Source: Megasphaera paucivorans
Lineage (GTDB): Bacteria > Bacillota > Negativicutes > Veillonellales > Megasphaeraceae
Direction of reading: 5' to 3'
NCBI RefSeq assembly: GCF_900103535.1
Contig: NZ_FNHQ01000006.1
Location: forward strand, 54,666-118,665
Length of the DNA stretch: 64,000 bases
Shown here: positions 26,522-36,538 of the stretch, in pieces
How positions within the stretch are numbered: the stretch's first letter is position 1
Layout of the letters: each line of letters starts with the position of its first letter
The notes under the pieces: model-generated
What the model was told of the DNA's origin: nothing
Databases searched by the model: none
Seen by the model: only the letters and a program-made list of their open reading frames with translations
Position numbers and translations under genes: made by a program

Positions 26522-27565
26522 TTATTTCTGAGGTTCTATTGACGGATCAGTTGGTGGTTGTGCCGGAGTCGTAGTTATCGTAGCTGCAGGGGGAAGTCCT
26601 GCTTTTGCTACAGCATTACGCATTTTTGTATCAGAAATGACATTACTCATATTATAGTAATCCATTACTCCCAGATTACCTTCCTTCAACGCCTGCGCCA
26701 TAGCTAACGGCACTTCCGCTTGTGCTTCTACTACCTTAGCCTGCATTTCCTGCGTATATGCCTGCATTTCTTGTTCCCTAGCTACTGCCATCGCCCTGCG
26801 TTCTTCCGCTTTAGCTTGCGCAATTCTCTTATCAGCTTCAGCTTGGTCGGTTTGAAGTCTGGCACCAATATTACGACCTACGTCAACATCTGCGATATCA
26901 ATGGATAAAATTTCAAATGCTGTACCCGCATCAAGTCCCTTATTAAGTACTGTTTTAGAAATTTTATCAGGATTTTCCAAAACCTGGGAATGATCTGTCG
27001 CCGAACCTACACTAGTAACAATGCCTTCTCCAACCCGGGCAATAACGGTTGCTTCTCCTGCCCCGCCAACGAGACGTTCAATATTGGCTCTAACCGTTAC
27101 TCTAGCACGAACTTTTAGTTCAATCCCATTTTGTGCCACAGCCGAAATAAAAGGGGTTTCAATGACTTTAGGATTAACGCTCATTTGAACAGCCTCTAAC
27201 ACATCCCGTCCGGCAAGATCGATGGCACAAGCCCGTTCAAACGTAAGCGACATAGTGGCCCGATGCGCAGCTATTAAAGCATCCACTACCCGATCAACAT
27301 CACCACCCGCTAAATAATGAGCTTCCAATTGATTCACATTAACATCAAGCCCCGCTTTATTGGCTTTGATAAGAGGCAAAATAATTTTCGTCGGCACAAC
27401 TCGGCGCAACCGCATTCCAATAAGATTTACAATACCAACAGATACCCCTGCAGCCATAGCAGATATCCATAATCCCAAAGGAACAAAATGTAAAAACAAG
27501 GACACCGCCACAATAGCTATAAAAATAATCAATAGGGGAAATGCAATAATAGTGAGTACTGACAT
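26522..27565 (-). CDS. floA: Flotillin-like protein FloA (YqfA/UPF0365)
   Basis: 347-aa SPFH-related membrane scaffold protein. An N-terminal hydrophobic hairpin (about residues 1-45) is followed by the family core [34 protein letters not shown] and [20 protein letters not shown], then Ala/Glu-rich coiled coil ([19 protein letters not shown]) and a Pro-rich tail. FloA organises membrane microdomains with NfeD, encoded directly upstream. Ribosome binding site aaaggaggt. Confidence 0.94.
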   Translation of the reverse strand: MSVLTIIAFPLLIIFIAIVAVSLFLHFVPLGLWISAMAAGVSVGIVNLIGMRLRRVVPTKIILPLIKANKAGLDVNVNQLEAHYLAGGDVDRVVDALIAAHRATMSLTFERACAIDLAGRDVLEAVQMSVNPKVIETPFISAVAQNGIELKVRARVTVRANIERLVGGAGEATVIARVGEGIVTSVGSATDHSQVLENPDKISKTVLNKGLDAGTAFEILSIDIADVDVGRNIGARLQTDQAEADKRIAQAKAEERRAMAVAREQEMQAYTQEMQAKVVEAQAEVPLAMAQALKEGNLGVMDYYNMSNVISDTKMRNAVAKAGLPPAATITTTPAQPPTDPSIEPQK

Positions 27566-27626
27566 AGAATTACCTCCTTTATATATAAATAATCCAATTT
27601 TAATTATCTTCTTGATTCCATATACA

Positions 27627-28934
27627 TTATTTATTATGTTTTACAGGTTCAACAACAATACGTGTTCCTTCCACTTTAATAACGCGAACCTCAACACCGC
27701 GATTAATAAAGCCGCCATCAGAGACTGCGTCCACACGTTCTGTACCGATACGCACAGTACCTGACGGCCGCAAAATCGTAATCGTCTGTCCCCGTTTGTC
27801 CAAATATGCGCTTTTATCTGCCTGAGAAGTATATCCCTTATCCTTCGTTGACCGGGTCGTCAGCGCTAATTTAGCAATAAGCCTGCTTTTAGGCAGCCTG
27901 CGCCCCACAAAATAAAACAAGATAGCTGCAATGATAATTCCTCCGGCAATAATATAAGCGGCTGAAAGACCGGCCCCTAACATATAAAAAAGACTGCCGA
28001 ACAGCAACACAATTCCAACAATACCAAAAATACCAACTCCAGGCGTCGCCAGTTCCATCGCAATAAGAACAAGACTGGCAATAAAGGCGCCGATAACTTT
28101 TAAATCATTGTCTATCGTATCATCACCAGAATACATTAACAATACACCCAGTACAATGGCGGTAACAATGCCTACCCCCATACCGGCCATCTTGATTTCT
28201 GCAAGAACCGCTGCTAAAATAAGACCGACAAAAAGCGTCCGTACATAATCATTTTGAAGAAATCCGGCAATAGTATCTTTCCAATTACGTTCCACATATA
28301 CAACATTCATATTGTCAAGGCTAAATTGATGTTGTACTCCTTCAATCGAAGAGACAGTCGCTTCAGACAGATTAAGCTGTTTCGCTTGAGCTTCTGACAG
28401 CGCCAATATCTGACCGGCTTCCGCATAATCCGGATAGCCTTTGGTTTTATCAACCATAGATTCTACCAGTCGCGGATTATGGCCCATATGAGATGCCGTC
28501 GCCGCAAATTCCGATTTTAAAGCAGCAATGTTTTTTTCCGTATCAGGAATAGGCTCTGCTGCACCAATACTGCTTCCCGGTGCCATAACAATATGCCGGC
28601 AGGAAATCGCAATCAAGGCTCCCGCTGACCACGCACGAGTATCTACATAAGCAATTGTCGGTATTGTCGTATTCTGCAGCATATCACGAATCTTCAACGC
28701 ACTGTCAACACGACCTCCCAACGTATTGATCTGAACTATGACAGCATGATCCCCTTGTTCTTGGGCATCCGTTAGGCCTCTGCGGACTAACGCAACTTGA
28801 CCGGCATTAATCTCTCCTTCAATGGCAATCACTCGGATATCCTGACTGCCTGCCGATACGGGCTGCACAACAATAAAACATACTGCAGCAAGCAAACATA
28901 AGACAATGACATGCAAACGAGATAATATGCCCAT
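27627..28934 (-). CDS. NfeD family membrane-bound serine protease (long form)
   Basis: 435-aa NfeD protein of the long type. A signal anchor ([16 protein letters not shown]) leads to a ClpP-like domain with the catalytic serine in [13 protein letters not shown] and [10 protein letters not shown] nearby, then four to five membrane segments and a C-terminal OB-fold NfeD domain ([39 protein letters not shown]). I choose ATG 28934, directly after gggaggtga. Partner of FloA; the pair is the Bacillus yqeZ-yqfA arrangement. Confidence 0.92.
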   Translation of the reverse strand: MGILSRLHVIVLCLLAAVCFIVVQPVSAGSQDIRVIAIEGEINAGQVALVRRGLTDAQEQGDHAVIVQINTLGGRVDSALKIRDMLQNTTIPTIAYVDTRAWSAGALIAISCRHIVMAPGSSIGAAEPIPDTEKNIAALKSEFAATASHMGHNPRLVESMVDKTKGYPDYAEAGQILALSEAQAKQLNLSEATVSSIEGVQHQFSLDNMNVVYVERNWKDTIAGFLQNDYVRTLFVGLILAAVLAEIKMAGMGVGIVTAIVLGVLLMYSGDDTIDNDLKVIGAFIASLVLIAMELATPGVGIFGIVGIVLLFGSLFYMLGAGLSAAYIIAGGIIIAAILFYFVGRRLPKSRLIAKLALTTRSTKDKGYTSQADKSAYLDKRGQTITILRPSGTVRIGTERVDAVSDGGFINRGVEVRVIKVEGTRIVVEPVKHNK

Positions 28935-28960
28935 TTCTTCACCTCCCATCACAATTACTT

Positions 28961-29368
28961 CTATTTGTGTTCAAGCGTCCTCGTATGGGAAATGCCGTGA
29001 AAATAACCTACTTGTTTCAGTTGTTCCAGTTCTTCCTCTGAGATAGTACGAACTGCACTTTTCTCCAATTCTTTAATAGGTTTATCTTCAATGATATGAA
29101 TTTTATCAACAACAGACTCATAAATATTATGAGGTTTATTTTCTTTTATCCATTCCAGCATATGATTCAGCCATTCACGACATGTCCATACATCAGTACC
29201 ATGATTATGCCCACGTAAAATCTGCACTTGTTCCGATTCAGGAATTTTGTTTAAAAACCAGTTCCATTTTTCACGGGCAATAAGGTACATATAAAACTCA
29301 TCAATCGGACGAACGTGTTGTTCATGTAATTCTAAGATATATCTGGACCAAAACAAACTCAGTGTCAT
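28961..29368 (-). CDS. Hypothetical protein upstream of nfeD
   Basis: 135-aa, charged, probably cytosolic protein not recognised. It is rich in Trp, His and Glu (EKWNWFLNKIPESEQV, RGHNHGTDVWTCREWLNHML) and ends with a Glu-rich helix. There is no signal peptide or transmembrane segment. It has its own ribosome binding site (ggaggg) and is first in the string with NfeD, FloA, the proline-rich protein and the hydrolase, 26 bases before nfeD. Function unknown. Confidence 0.7.
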   Translation of the reverse strand: MTLSLFWSRYILELHEQHVRPIDEFYMYLIAREKWNWFLNKIPESEQVQILRGHNHGTDVWTCREWLNHMLEWIKENKPHNIYESVVDKIHIIEDKPIKELEKSAVRTISEEELEQLKQVGYFHGISHTRTLEHK

Positions 29369-29447
29369 TTTGAACCCTCCAACAAGTATTATTAAGTTAA
29401 TCTTATGTATATTACATTATACTATACTTTGTCTATAGTGAAAAATC

Positions 29448-29491
29448 AAAAAAGTCATTTCCAGCAAAACGAATGCTAAAAATGACTTTTT
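29448..29491 (-). terminator. Terminator of trpS-yfbR
   Basis: aaaaaagtcattt (29448-29460) pairs with aaatgactttt near 29480-29491, and an inner agca/tgct pair extends the stem. T-rich sequence follows on the minus strand. Confidence 0.75.
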
Positions 29492-29520
29492 ATCCTATTC
29501 TTAGCAGAAAATAGCAGTAA

Positions 29521-30099
29521 TTAAGCATTAATTTCATCAATTGTAAGTACAAAAGCCGGTGCATATTCCTTTAAAAAAATATCCACTTCCGGCATATGTA
29601 AACTTTTCAACTTCTCCTCAATCGTATGCAATGCTTGATCAAATTCATAGTTTCCCGCATTTTTTTCCTGCATGCACTTGAGATACGCACTCAAGGTATC
29701 TGCCGCTTTTACATATATCCACACAGGATCCTGCTCTGCATTTTTTATAAGCGGTTCATATGCCGCCCGCAGTTCCTTCGGCAATGTTAAGAGCAACCGG
29801 TCTTGTGCCATTTTTTCTACTTCTCCGTAAGTACTTCGCATTTTTGAATTGAAATATTTCACTGGCGTCGGCATATCGCCGGTATAAACTTCGACAGCAT
29901 CATGGTACATAGCTAACACAGCTGCTTGTTTTGCATCTACCGGTATATCATTGTTCTGATTATGCAGGAGACAGAGATGATAGGCAATCATCGCAGTCTG
30001 CAGTGCATGTTCTTGAATATTTTCATCTTGTACATTGCGCATGAGTCCCCAGCGACGGATAAACTTCATGCGGGCTAATATAGCAAAAAAACAACTCAT
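29521..30099 (-). CDS. yfbR: 5'-deoxynucleotidase, YfbR-type HD phosphohydrolase
   Basis: 192-aa HD-domain enzyme dephosphorylating deoxyribonucleoside 5'-monophosphates. Metal ligands appear as EHALQTAM (His), AMYHDAVEVYTGDMPTPVKY (HD plus the GDxPTPVKYF signature) and KAADTLSAYLKC (Asp). The start FFAILARMKFIRRWGLMRNV closely follows Escherichia coli YfbR as I remember it. It follows trpS by 16 bases in the same T-box-controlled transcript, so its expression may rise with tryptophan starvation (inference). Confidence 0.9.
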   Translation of the reverse strand: MSCFFAILARMKFIRRWGLMRNVQDENIQEHALQTAMIAYHLCLLHNQNNDIPVDAKQAAVLAMYHDAVEVYTGDMPTPVKYFNSKMRSTYGEVEKMAQDRLLLTLPKELRAAYEPLIKNAEQDPVWIYVKAADTLSAYLKCMQEKNAGNYEFDQALHTIEEKLKSLHMPEVDIFLKEYAPAFVLTIDEINA

Positions 30100-30115
30100 A
30101 TAAAGACCTCGTCAC

Positions 30116-31099
30116 TTATCGATATAACCCTATAGCTTTACAGACGTTCTGATACGTTACATTCGCTTTTGCATGGGCTTTGGCAGCACCTTTTTCCAAA
30201 ATTTTATCTAATTCCGGATCATGAATCAATTGTGTATACCGCTGCTGAATAGGTTCCAACACAGAAACAACTGCATCCGCAACATCCTTTTTAAAAGCAC
30301 CATATCCTTTATCAGCATATGCAGCTGTAATTTGTTCGTGAGTTTGTTCTGTAACGGCTGCCAATATATCCATCAAATTAGAGATTCCCGGCTTATTTTT
30401 CACATCATAATGGACAGAGTTTTCACTGTCTGTTTGCGCACGTTTAATTTTCTTTTCTATATCTTTTGGTGCATCCAGCAAATAAATAGTTGCCGTCTGA
30501 TTATCATCGGACTTACTCATTTTTTTTGTAGGTTCCTGGAGACTCATGACTCTAGTCCCATCATGACCAAGAAGAATATCCGGAACAGTAAATACATCTC
30601 CATATATGCGATTGAACCGCTGTGCCAAATCACGAGTAATTTCCATATGCTGTTTCTGATCATCACCCACGGGAACCAAATTCGTTTGATAAAGCAAAAT
30701 ATCAGCTGCCATCAGAGGCGGATATGTCAAAAGGCCTGCCGGAATAGAATCACCTTGTTTAGCAGATTTATCTTTATACTGCGTCATCCGTTCCAGTTCT
30801 CCTACATAAGAACTGCACGTCATAATCCAGCCTAACTGAACATGCTCAGGTACTTCCGACTGCACAAAAAGAGTAGATTTATCAGGATCAAGCCCGGAAG
30901 CAATATAAATGGCCGCCAGTGTACGTGTCCGTTCGTGAAGCATCTGTGGATCCTGCGGAACTGTAATAGCATGTTGATTTACTACACAATAATAACATTC
31001 ATTATCCTTCTGAACTTTCGAAAAGTTGCGCAATGCACCTAAATAATTACCTAATGTAAGATTACCACTCGGCTGAATGCCGGAAAAAATAATGGACAT
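30116..31099 (-). CDS. trpS: Tryptophanyl-tRNA synthetase
   Basis: 327-aa class I aminoacyl-tRNA synthetase. HIGH-type motif PSGNLTLGNYLGA, KMSKS motif KKMSKSDDN, and the tryptophan pocket region CSSYVGELERMTQYKDK fit TrpRS. I use ATG 31099 (MSIIFSGI), preceded by gggagg; the frame upstream is leader sequence. Expression is controlled by the T-box leader at 31120-31385. Confidence 0.96.
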   Translation of the reverse strand: MSIIFSGIQPSGNLTLGNYLGALRNFSKVQKDNECYYCVVNQHAITVPQDPQMLHERTRTLAAIYIASGLDPDKSTLFVQSEVPEHVQLGWIMTCSSYVGELERMTQYKDKSAKQGDSIPAGLLTYPPLMAADILLYQTNLVPVGDDQKQHMEITRDLAQRFNRIYGDVFTVPDILLGHDGTRVMSLQEPTKKMSKSDDNQTATIYLLDAPKDIEKKIKRAQTDSENSVHYDVKNKPGISNLMDILAAVTEQTHEQITAAYADKGYGAFKKDVADAVVSVLEPIQQRYTQLIHDPELDKILEKGAAKAHAKANVTYQNVCKAIGLYR

Positions 31100-31119
31100 A
31101 TCTAATTCCTCCCTGTAAT

Positions 31120-31385
31120 ACATAAACAAAAAATCCTTTCACCCCCCTAAAAAAAAGGGACGAAAGGAAAGATTTCCGCGGTACCACCCTGGTTGGCATA
31201 CAGCCCGGCTCAAATACTTTCCAATAACGGTGAAAGCAAAACCGGTGGTGCCTACTTCAGCATTCGGACCACATCTCCCGGGTCCATTCCCACTGCCTGC
31301 TCATACCGAACTTCCACTGTCATCGGTTCGCTGCCAAGGCGTCTGCAATAGTACTCTTCCCGTTCATAGATTTCTTATTTTGACT
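31120..31385 (-). promoter_or_regulatory. Tryptophan T-box leader of trpS
   Basis: The T-box sequence (RNA AGGGUGGUACCGCG) lies at 31190-31177, read on minus. Downstream, 31174-31132 forms a terminator hairpin (pairing of the gaaaggaaagatt region with aatcctttcaccccc) followed by a U-rich run. A plausible specifier UGG lies at 31286-31284 in stem I. Uncharged tRNA-Trp is expected to favour antitermination and switch on trpS-yfbR. Confidence 0.9.
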
Positions 31386-31391
31386 GGTTTT

Positions 31392-31420
31392 ACTCTATCA
31401 CGATACCTTCTCTCTGTCAA
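31392..31420 (-). promoter_or_regulatory. Promoter of the trpS T-box transcript
   Basis: On minus, consensus ttgaca (31415-31420), a 17-base spacer, then tagagt (31392-31397). Transcription would start about 31385, just upstream of stem I. Confidence 0.75.
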
Positions 31421-31541
31421 GGATAACTATTGTATATCCCCGATCCCTTACTGCAATATAAGCAGCATCACATTTACTTTTTTTAACAATAATGCCGAAA
31501 ATATTTTTTTCTTCTTGACTTGGAGTATAATTAAAGTGATA

Positions 31542-31550
31542 TGGTATAAT
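31542..31550 (+). promoter_or_regulatory. Extended -10 promoter of the metallophosphatase gene
   Basis: tggtataat at 31542-31550 is a full extended -10, 33 bases before the ATG at 31583. No convincing -35 is correctly spaced. Confidence 0.5.
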
Positions 31551-31582
31551 TAATTATCAAATCCATTCTATAGGAGATTTTT

Positions 31583-32884
31583 ATGAAAAAATATATAAAA
31601 CTAGGGATACCGTTTATACTGTTTTTTGTTTGTATCATCCTTTATATTTTAGTCCCCAGTGCATGGTCAATAAGCAGGCAGGCAGCCAGAGTTACCAAAT
31701 CAGTAGCTGCACAGTATCAACTCACTGACAAAGTTGATGCTTTTAATATTCGTCAAGTTATTACATTTGACAGTACCACTTCACGAACCATCATGTGGCA
31801 ATCCGATTTAGCCGAAAAAAATGCAGTCATAGAATATCGTCAAAAAAACACGGACACGATTCTAACAATGCCGGCTTCTAATGAAATTTTTAATGATGAC
31901 AAAACAACGACTTACATACATTCCGCTGAACTTACTCACCTAACCGCTGGCTCACGTTATGAATATCGTATCGGATACGATAAAAAACGCAGTGAATGGT
32001 TTCCCCTCTCACTGGCTTCAGAAAATACTTTTAAAGTGCTTATTTTTCCTGATTCTCAATCCAGTAATTATGATGTGTGGCGTGATACCGCACAAGCCGC
32101 ATGGAAGGAAAATCAAGATGCTCAATTTTTTATAAATATGGGAGATTTGGTAGACAATGGCGAAGATCATACTCAGTGGAATTTATGGTTTGAAGCTGTC
32201 GAAAACATGATTTCTGCTATTCCTGTCGCTCCGGTTATGGGAAATCATGAAACATATGACCAAAATTGGGAAGTTCGTATGCCGACAGCGTATCTTCATA
32301 TGTTCAACGTACCCAACACAGTCCCCTCTCTCTATCAGAATCAATTTTATTCTTTTGACTATGGCGACATCCATTTCGTCGTCCTTAACACTCAAATTAC
32401 AGAGATGTCACAATTTCAGCCACATCTGCTAGATGATGAAATCAATTGGTTTAAAGCAGACATGGCCCACACAAACAAAAAATGGAAAATTGTTTTGATG
32501 CATAAAGATCCACTGCAATATGCTTTTCAAAACCGCCCGCAACCCCGTACAGAAGGATTTTCTGCAGAAGGAAAAGAATTTATGCCGCTCTTCGATGCTT
32601 ACAATATTGATATTGTTCTTTCCGCACATCTACACACATACCGCAACCGTGGCCATATCCGCAACTTCCGACGCGATAATACAGGCCCGCTGTATATTCT
32701 TACGGGTGTAGCAGGAAATGTTCGCTATCCTGAATTATGGAAGCAGCACTCCTTGGATGAAGTAATCGCCCCGCAACCGGAAACGGATAATTATCTAACA
32801 ATGGAAGCAGGCGAACATACGCTGACATTTTCCTCTTATCTTCCCAACGGCCAAAAAATAGATACGATATCAATCAATAAATAA
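31583..32884 (+). CDS. Membrane-anchored purple acid phosphatase-like metallophosphoesterase
   Basis: 433-aa exported phosphoesterase. An N-terminal hydrophobic anchor (IPFILFFVCIILYILVPSAW) is followed by a fibronectin-like domain (residues about 55-145, with YEYRIGYDKK) and a calcineurin-like catalytic domain. Metal ligands are visible as FPDSQS (Asp), MGDLVDNGEDH (Asp), GNHETYD (Asn, His), VLMHKDP (His) and SAHLHTY (two His). It probably releases phosphate from organic esters outside the inner membrane, in the periplasm-like space of a diderm. Monocistronic with ggaga upstream. Confidence 0.86.
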   Translation: MKKYIKLGIPFILFFVCIILYILVPSAWSISRQAARVTKSVAAQYQLTDKVDAFNIRQVITFDSTTSRTIMWQSDLAEKNAVIEYRQKNTDTILTMPASNEIFNDDKTTTYIHSAELTHLTAGSRYEYRIGYDKKRSEWFPLSLASENTFKVLIFPDSQSSNYDVWRDTAQAAWKENQDAQFFINMGDLVDNGEDHTQWNLWFEAVENMISAIPVAPVMGNHETYDQNWEVRMPTAYLHMFNVPNTVPSLYQNQFYSFDYGDIHFVVLNTQITEMSQFQPHLLDDEINWFKADMAHTNKKWKIVLMHKDPLQYAFQNRPQPRTEGFSAEGKEFMPLFDAYNIDIVLSAHLHTYRNRGHIRNFRRDNTGPLYILTGVAGNVRYPELWKQHSLDEVIAPQPETDNYLTMEAGEHTLTFSSYLPNGQKIDTISINK

Positions 32885-32940
32885 AAGAGGTCGAAATATA
32901 ACAGTGCATCATCGCAGTGTTCTACTCCGGCTGTATAAAA

Positions 32941-32983
32941 AGCACCCTATTTCAATCTTTAAAACATATTGGAATAGGGTACT
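32941..32983 (+). terminator. Terminator-like hairpin before the DUF1858 gene
   Basis: 32941-32956 pairs with 32968-32983 over 16 bp with two G-U pairs. It ends the metallophosphatase transcript, and its 3' arm contains the candidate -35 box of the next gene. Confidence 0.65.
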
Positions 32984-32997
32984 TTCTATGATATAAT
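32969..32997 (+). promoter_or_regulatory. Promoter of the DUF1858 gene, overlapping a terminator arm
   Basis: ttggaa (32969-32974), 17 bases, then perfect tataat (32992-32997). Transcripts would start about 33004, 55 bases before the ATG. Confidence 0.55.
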
Positions 32998-33058
32998 AAA
33001 AATTGTTCCATTGTTCTTTTAAAACAATTGGATATGAAAAGACAAGGAGGAATTTACC

Positions 33059-33265
33059 ATGCCAGTTATTACGAAGGATACGGGTATTATTGAAGCTGTT
33101 CAGAAATATCCACAAATCATCGAAATTTTTCAGGCTTATGGTCTCGGTTGTATCGGCTGCATGGCCGCTCATTTCGAAACCATCGGTCAAGGCGCAGGCG
33201 CTCACGGTATTGATGTAGATGCTTTAATTGCCGACCTTAATGAATGTATTTCACAGCCTAAATAG
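33059..33265 (+). CDS. DUF1858 redox-disulfide domain protein
   Basis: 68-aa single-domain protein of the DUF1858 / hybrid-cluster-protein-associated redox disulfide family. The start VITKDTGIIEAVQKYPQIIE, the paired cysteines in YGLGCIGCMAAHFETI, and HGIDVDALIADLNE match the family. The CxxC is thought to be a redox or metal-binding site; the precise function is not established. A strong ribosome binding site (aaggagga) and its own promoter and terminator suggest a separately controlled transcript. No hybrid-cluster protein is adjacent. Confidence 0.88.
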   Translation: MPVITKDTGIIEAVQKYPQIIEIFQAYGLGCIGCMAAHFETIGQGAGAHGIDVDALIADLNECISQPK

Positions 33266-33289
33266 GCAATTTACTTAAACACGAATTTC

Positions 33290-33328
33290 AAAAAACTACT
33301 TTTACACCATGTGTAAAAGTAGTTTTTT
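33290..33328. terminator. Bidirectional terminator between DUF1858 gene and ileS
   Basis: 33290-33306 pairs perfectly with 33312-33328 (17 bp) around a 5-base loop, with A and T runs at the ends. It serves the DUF1858 gene on plus and ileS, which ends at 33394, on minus. Confidence 0.85.
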
Positions 33329-33393
33329 TATTGATCAATATTTTCAAACCTTTATGTTATCCTTGCCAAGAATACCTGCAGTAGCTCCTGATA

Positions 33394-36195
33394 CTACTTT
33401 ACTACGGAAGCACAACGCGCACAAAGAGTTGGGTGTTCTTGATCTGTCCCTACGGTATCACGATGTATCCAACAGCGTTCACATTTTTCATGGGTGGATG
33501 GAGTTACAATGACACGAATATCTGTATGATCTTCACCGGCTGCAGCTTGTTCAGGTGCTAAATCAGTTCCTTCCACTAATTTCACTTCACTGACGATGAG
33601 AAGAATAGCCAGTTTATCGCTCCATTGACTAAGGAAAGCATAGTCTGCTCCATCTGCATAAATCGTAACCGCTGCATCCAGAGAATGCCCAATAGTATGA
33701 TCCTTACGGGCTCCTTCAAGAATACGAGTCATATCACTGCGTAAAGACAACAATTTATTCCAGCGAGCTTCCAAATCAACATTCAGATACTCTTTATGTG
33801 CTTTCGGCCAATCTGTCAGCAGTACACTTTCTTCCTTACCCGCTATTTCTGGCATATACATCCAAACTTCTTCCGCGGTAAAGGACAACACAGGAGAAAC
33901 AATTTTAACTAATGTATCAAGTATCCGATACATTACTGTCTGCGCACTTCGCCGAATAAGCGCATCGTCTTTTTCTGCATACAAACGATCTTTGATAATA
34001 TCAAGATAAATAGAACTCAAATCCACAGTACAGAAATTATGTATCGCATGATACATCACATGAAATTGATAATTTTCATATGCTTCCGTCACCGTTTCAT
34101 ATACTTGTTCCATCCGAAGCAATGCCCATTTATCCAACTCTGTCATATTTTCATAATCAACAGAGTGAACTGCCGGATCGAAATCAGCCAAATTCCCCAG
34201 AAGGAATCGGAATGTATTGCGAATTTTACGATATACTTCACTGAGTTGTTTCAAAATTTTCGGGGACAACCGAATATCGCCTTGATAATCTGCTGATGAT
34301 ACCCAAAGCCGCATAACATCTGCACCAAATTGATCAATTATTTCCTGTGGCGCAACCGTATTTCCCACAGATTTACTCATTTTTTTACCTTCACCATCAA
34401 CAGTAAAACCATGAGTCAAAACAGCTTTATACGGAGCATATCCATTAATAGCAACAGATGTCAACAGTGAGGAATTAAACCAGCCCCGATGCTGATCCGA
34501 ACCTTCAAGATACATTTCACATGGATAATCAAGTTTAGGATCCGTGCAAAGTACTCCTTGATGTGTACATCCACTATCAAACCACACATCCATTATATCG
34601 GTTTCTTTTTTGAATTCTGTACCGCCGCACTCCGGACAAGTAAACCCATCCGGTAATAGTTCCTTTTCGTTATGACGCCACCATGCATCGGAACCTTCTA
34701 CAGCAAACAATTTTTGCAGATGCTTGATCGTATCATCATTGATAATTGGCTTGCCGCATTTCTGGCAGTAAAAAATAGGAATCGGCACGCCCCATACACG
34801 TTGCCGGGAAATGCACCAGTCACCGCGATCGCGAATCATATTATAAATCCGGTCATGTCCCCATGATGGTATCCATTTTACGTGGTCGATTGCTTCCAAT
34901 GCTTTCTGCCGATATCCGTCTACAGAAGAAAACCATTGTTCAGTTGCTCTATATATAATCGGATTTTTACAGCGCCAGCAATGTGCATATTGATGACGCA
35001 GCGAGCCTTTAGCGAATAATACACCCAATTCCGCTAGCCGTTTAATAATCGGTACATTCATATCAAAAGCAAATTTACCCTGATATTCTGGAACTTTGTC
35101 CGTATAACAGCCATCGGGGCCTACTGTACCAAGCGGTTTCAATCCCCAAGCAGAATATTTCATGCAAACATTGAAATCATCAACCCCGTGATCCGGAGCC
35201 GTATGTACAAGACCTGTCCCCGCTTCCAATGTAACATGTTCTCCTAAGACAATGGGAACCTTGCGTGCTTCATAAAAAGGATGCTGGAACACAAGACCTT
35301 CCAACCGTTTCCCCTCTATCGCATCCGGCAGCACTTCGTATTCCTCAATTTTTCCTGCCTTCATTGTTTCATCTACAAGATCTTTAGCCATGAGGTAATA
35401 TTCTTCACCAGCCTTGACCCAGACATATTCAAAATTTTCATTAGCACAAATAGCTACATTAGCAGGAATTGTCCAAGGGGTCGTCGTCCAAATAACAGCA
35501 TACACTTTATCGGGATCAGCATTTTTCGGCATATGACAAGTAAGATCTACTGCAGGAAATTTTACATAAAGAGAAAAAGACTTGATTTCTTTATATTCTA
35601 TTTCCGCTTCAGCCAGAGCTGTTTCGCAATGAGGACACCAATATACGGTTTTTAACCCCTTATATATATATCCCTTTTTGGCCATTTCACCAAACACGCC
35701 GATCTGTTCTACTTCAACATGCGGCATCAAGGTAAGATAGGGATGTTCCCAATCTCCTAAAACACCAAAACGGATAAAATCTTTACGCTGTTCATTAACA
35801 CATTTCAGAGCATATTCCTTGCAACGCGCACGCAAATCGAGCGGTGCCATTTCATGCCGATTCAACCCTGTATTTTTAATAACTGCATGTTCAATAGGCA
35901 GTCCATGCGTATCCCAGCCAGGAACATATTTTGTGTAATACCCGTTCTGGGTCTTATATTTCATAATTATATCCTTGAGTACTTTATTCAAGGCATGACC
36001 AATATGCAGCTGACCGTTAGCGTACGGAGGTCCATCATGAAGAATAAACTTAGGCGCTCCTTCTCTCTTTTGCAAACGTTTTTCATAAATAGCATGTTCC
36101 TGCCAAAATTTAAGAAAATCCGGTTCCCTTTTCGGCAAATTGCCACGCATGGGGAATTCGGTTTCAGGCAAATGCAAAGTCTTACCGTAATCCAT
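33394..36195 (-). CDS. ileS: Isoleucyl-tRNA synthetase
   Basis: 933-aa class I synthetase. HIGH motif region HDGPPYANGQLHIGHALNK, KMSKS motif KKMSKSVGN, the editing (CP1) domain with TWTT-like WTTTPWTIP, and a C-terminal zinc finger (CERCWIHRDTV with LCARC) are all present. I start at ATG 36195 (MDYGKTL) after gaggagg; the ten upstream codons are leader. Controlled by the T-box at 36229-36472. Confidence 0.97.
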   Translation of the reverse strand: MDYGKTLHLPETEFPMRGNLPKREPDFLKFWQEHAIYEKRLQKREGAPKFILHDGPPYANGQLHIGHALNKVLKDIIMKYKTQNGYYTKYVPGWDTHGLPIEHAVIKNTGLNRHEMAPLDLRARCKEYALKCVNEQRKDFIRFGVLGDWEHPYLTLMPHVEVEQIGVFGEMAKKGYIYKGLKTVYWCPHCETALAEAEIEYKEIKSFSLYVKFPAVDLTCHMPKNADPDKVYAVIWTTTPWTIPANVAICANENFEYVWVKAGEEYYLMAKDLVDETMKAGKIEEYEVLPDAIEGKRLEGLVFQHPFYEARKVPIVLGEHVTLEAGTGLVHTAPDHGVDDFNVCMKYSAWGLKPLGTVGPDGCYTDKVPEYQGKFAFDMNVPIIKRLAELGVLFAKGSLRHQYAHCWRCKNPIIYRATEQWFSSVDGYRQKALEAIDHVKWIPSWGHDRIYNMIRDRGDWCISRQRVWGVPIPIFYCQKCGKPIINDDTIKHLQKLFAVEGSDAWWRHNEKELLPDGFTCPECGGTEFKKETDIMDVWFDSGCTHQGVLCTDPKLDYPCEMYLEGSDQHRGWFNSSLLTSVAINGYAPYKAVLTHGFTVDGEGKKMSKSVGNTVAPQEIIDQFGADVMRLWVSSADYQGDIRLSPKILKQLSEVYRKIRNTFRFLLGNLADFDPAVHSVDYENMTELDKWALLRMEQVYETVTEAYENYQFHVMYHAIHNFCTVDLSSIYLDIIKDRLYAEKDDALIRRSAQTVMYRILDTLVKIVSPVLSFTAEEVWMYMPEIAGKEESVLLTDWPKAHKEYLNVDLEARWNKLLSLRSDMTRILEGARKDHTIGHSLDAAVTIYADGADYAFLSQWSDKLAILLIVSEVKLVEGTDLAPEQAAAGEDHTDIRVIVTPSTHEKCERCWIHRDTVGTDQEHPTLCARCASVVK

Positions 36196-36228
36196 ATTGT
36201 TGCCTCCTCTAAATAAATAAAACAAAAT

Positions 36229-36472
36229 AACGCCTTCATCCCAAAAGGGACGAAGACGTTAATCACCGCGGTACCACCCTATTGACCGCATAACGGCCAC
36301 TCAATGCCCATAACGACGCAACCCGGCGGCTGGCTCACAGCCACAGCTCTAAAGTGATCTGCTTATACCGCTGCCTCTCCGGGCTCTCACTATCCCCGAT
36401 TCGCTGAAAAGGAGTGCTGGCATAAGCCGTCTTTTTCATTGCTTTTCCATATAAAATATGTATTTGTACATA
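36229..36472 (-). promoter_or_regulatory. Isoleucine T-box leader of ileS
   Basis: The T-box sequence (RNA AGGGUGGUACCGCG) is at 36280-36267 on minus. A terminator hairpin follows, 36260-36247 pairing with 36242-36229, then attttgtttt. A plausible specifier AUC lies at 36358-36356 in stem I. Uncharged tRNA-Ile should cause readthrough into ileS. Confidence 0.9.
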
Positions 36473-36477
36473 GAGGT

Positions 36478-36506
36478 ATTTTATATTTAAAAAAGCCCTT
36501 TGTCAA
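36478..36506 (-). promoter_or_regulatory. Promoter of the ileS T-box transcript
   Basis: On minus, consensus ttgaca (36501-36506), a 17-base spacer, then taaaat (36478-36483). Confidence 0.78.
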
Positions 36507-36538
36507 TACCTATCGATAAACATTCTGTTTTATATTTA

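Noticed and set aside
32909..33205. 98-codon minus-strand frame opposite the DUF1858 gene
   Set aside because: Antisense shadow of a well-supported domain gene and of the hairpin upstream.
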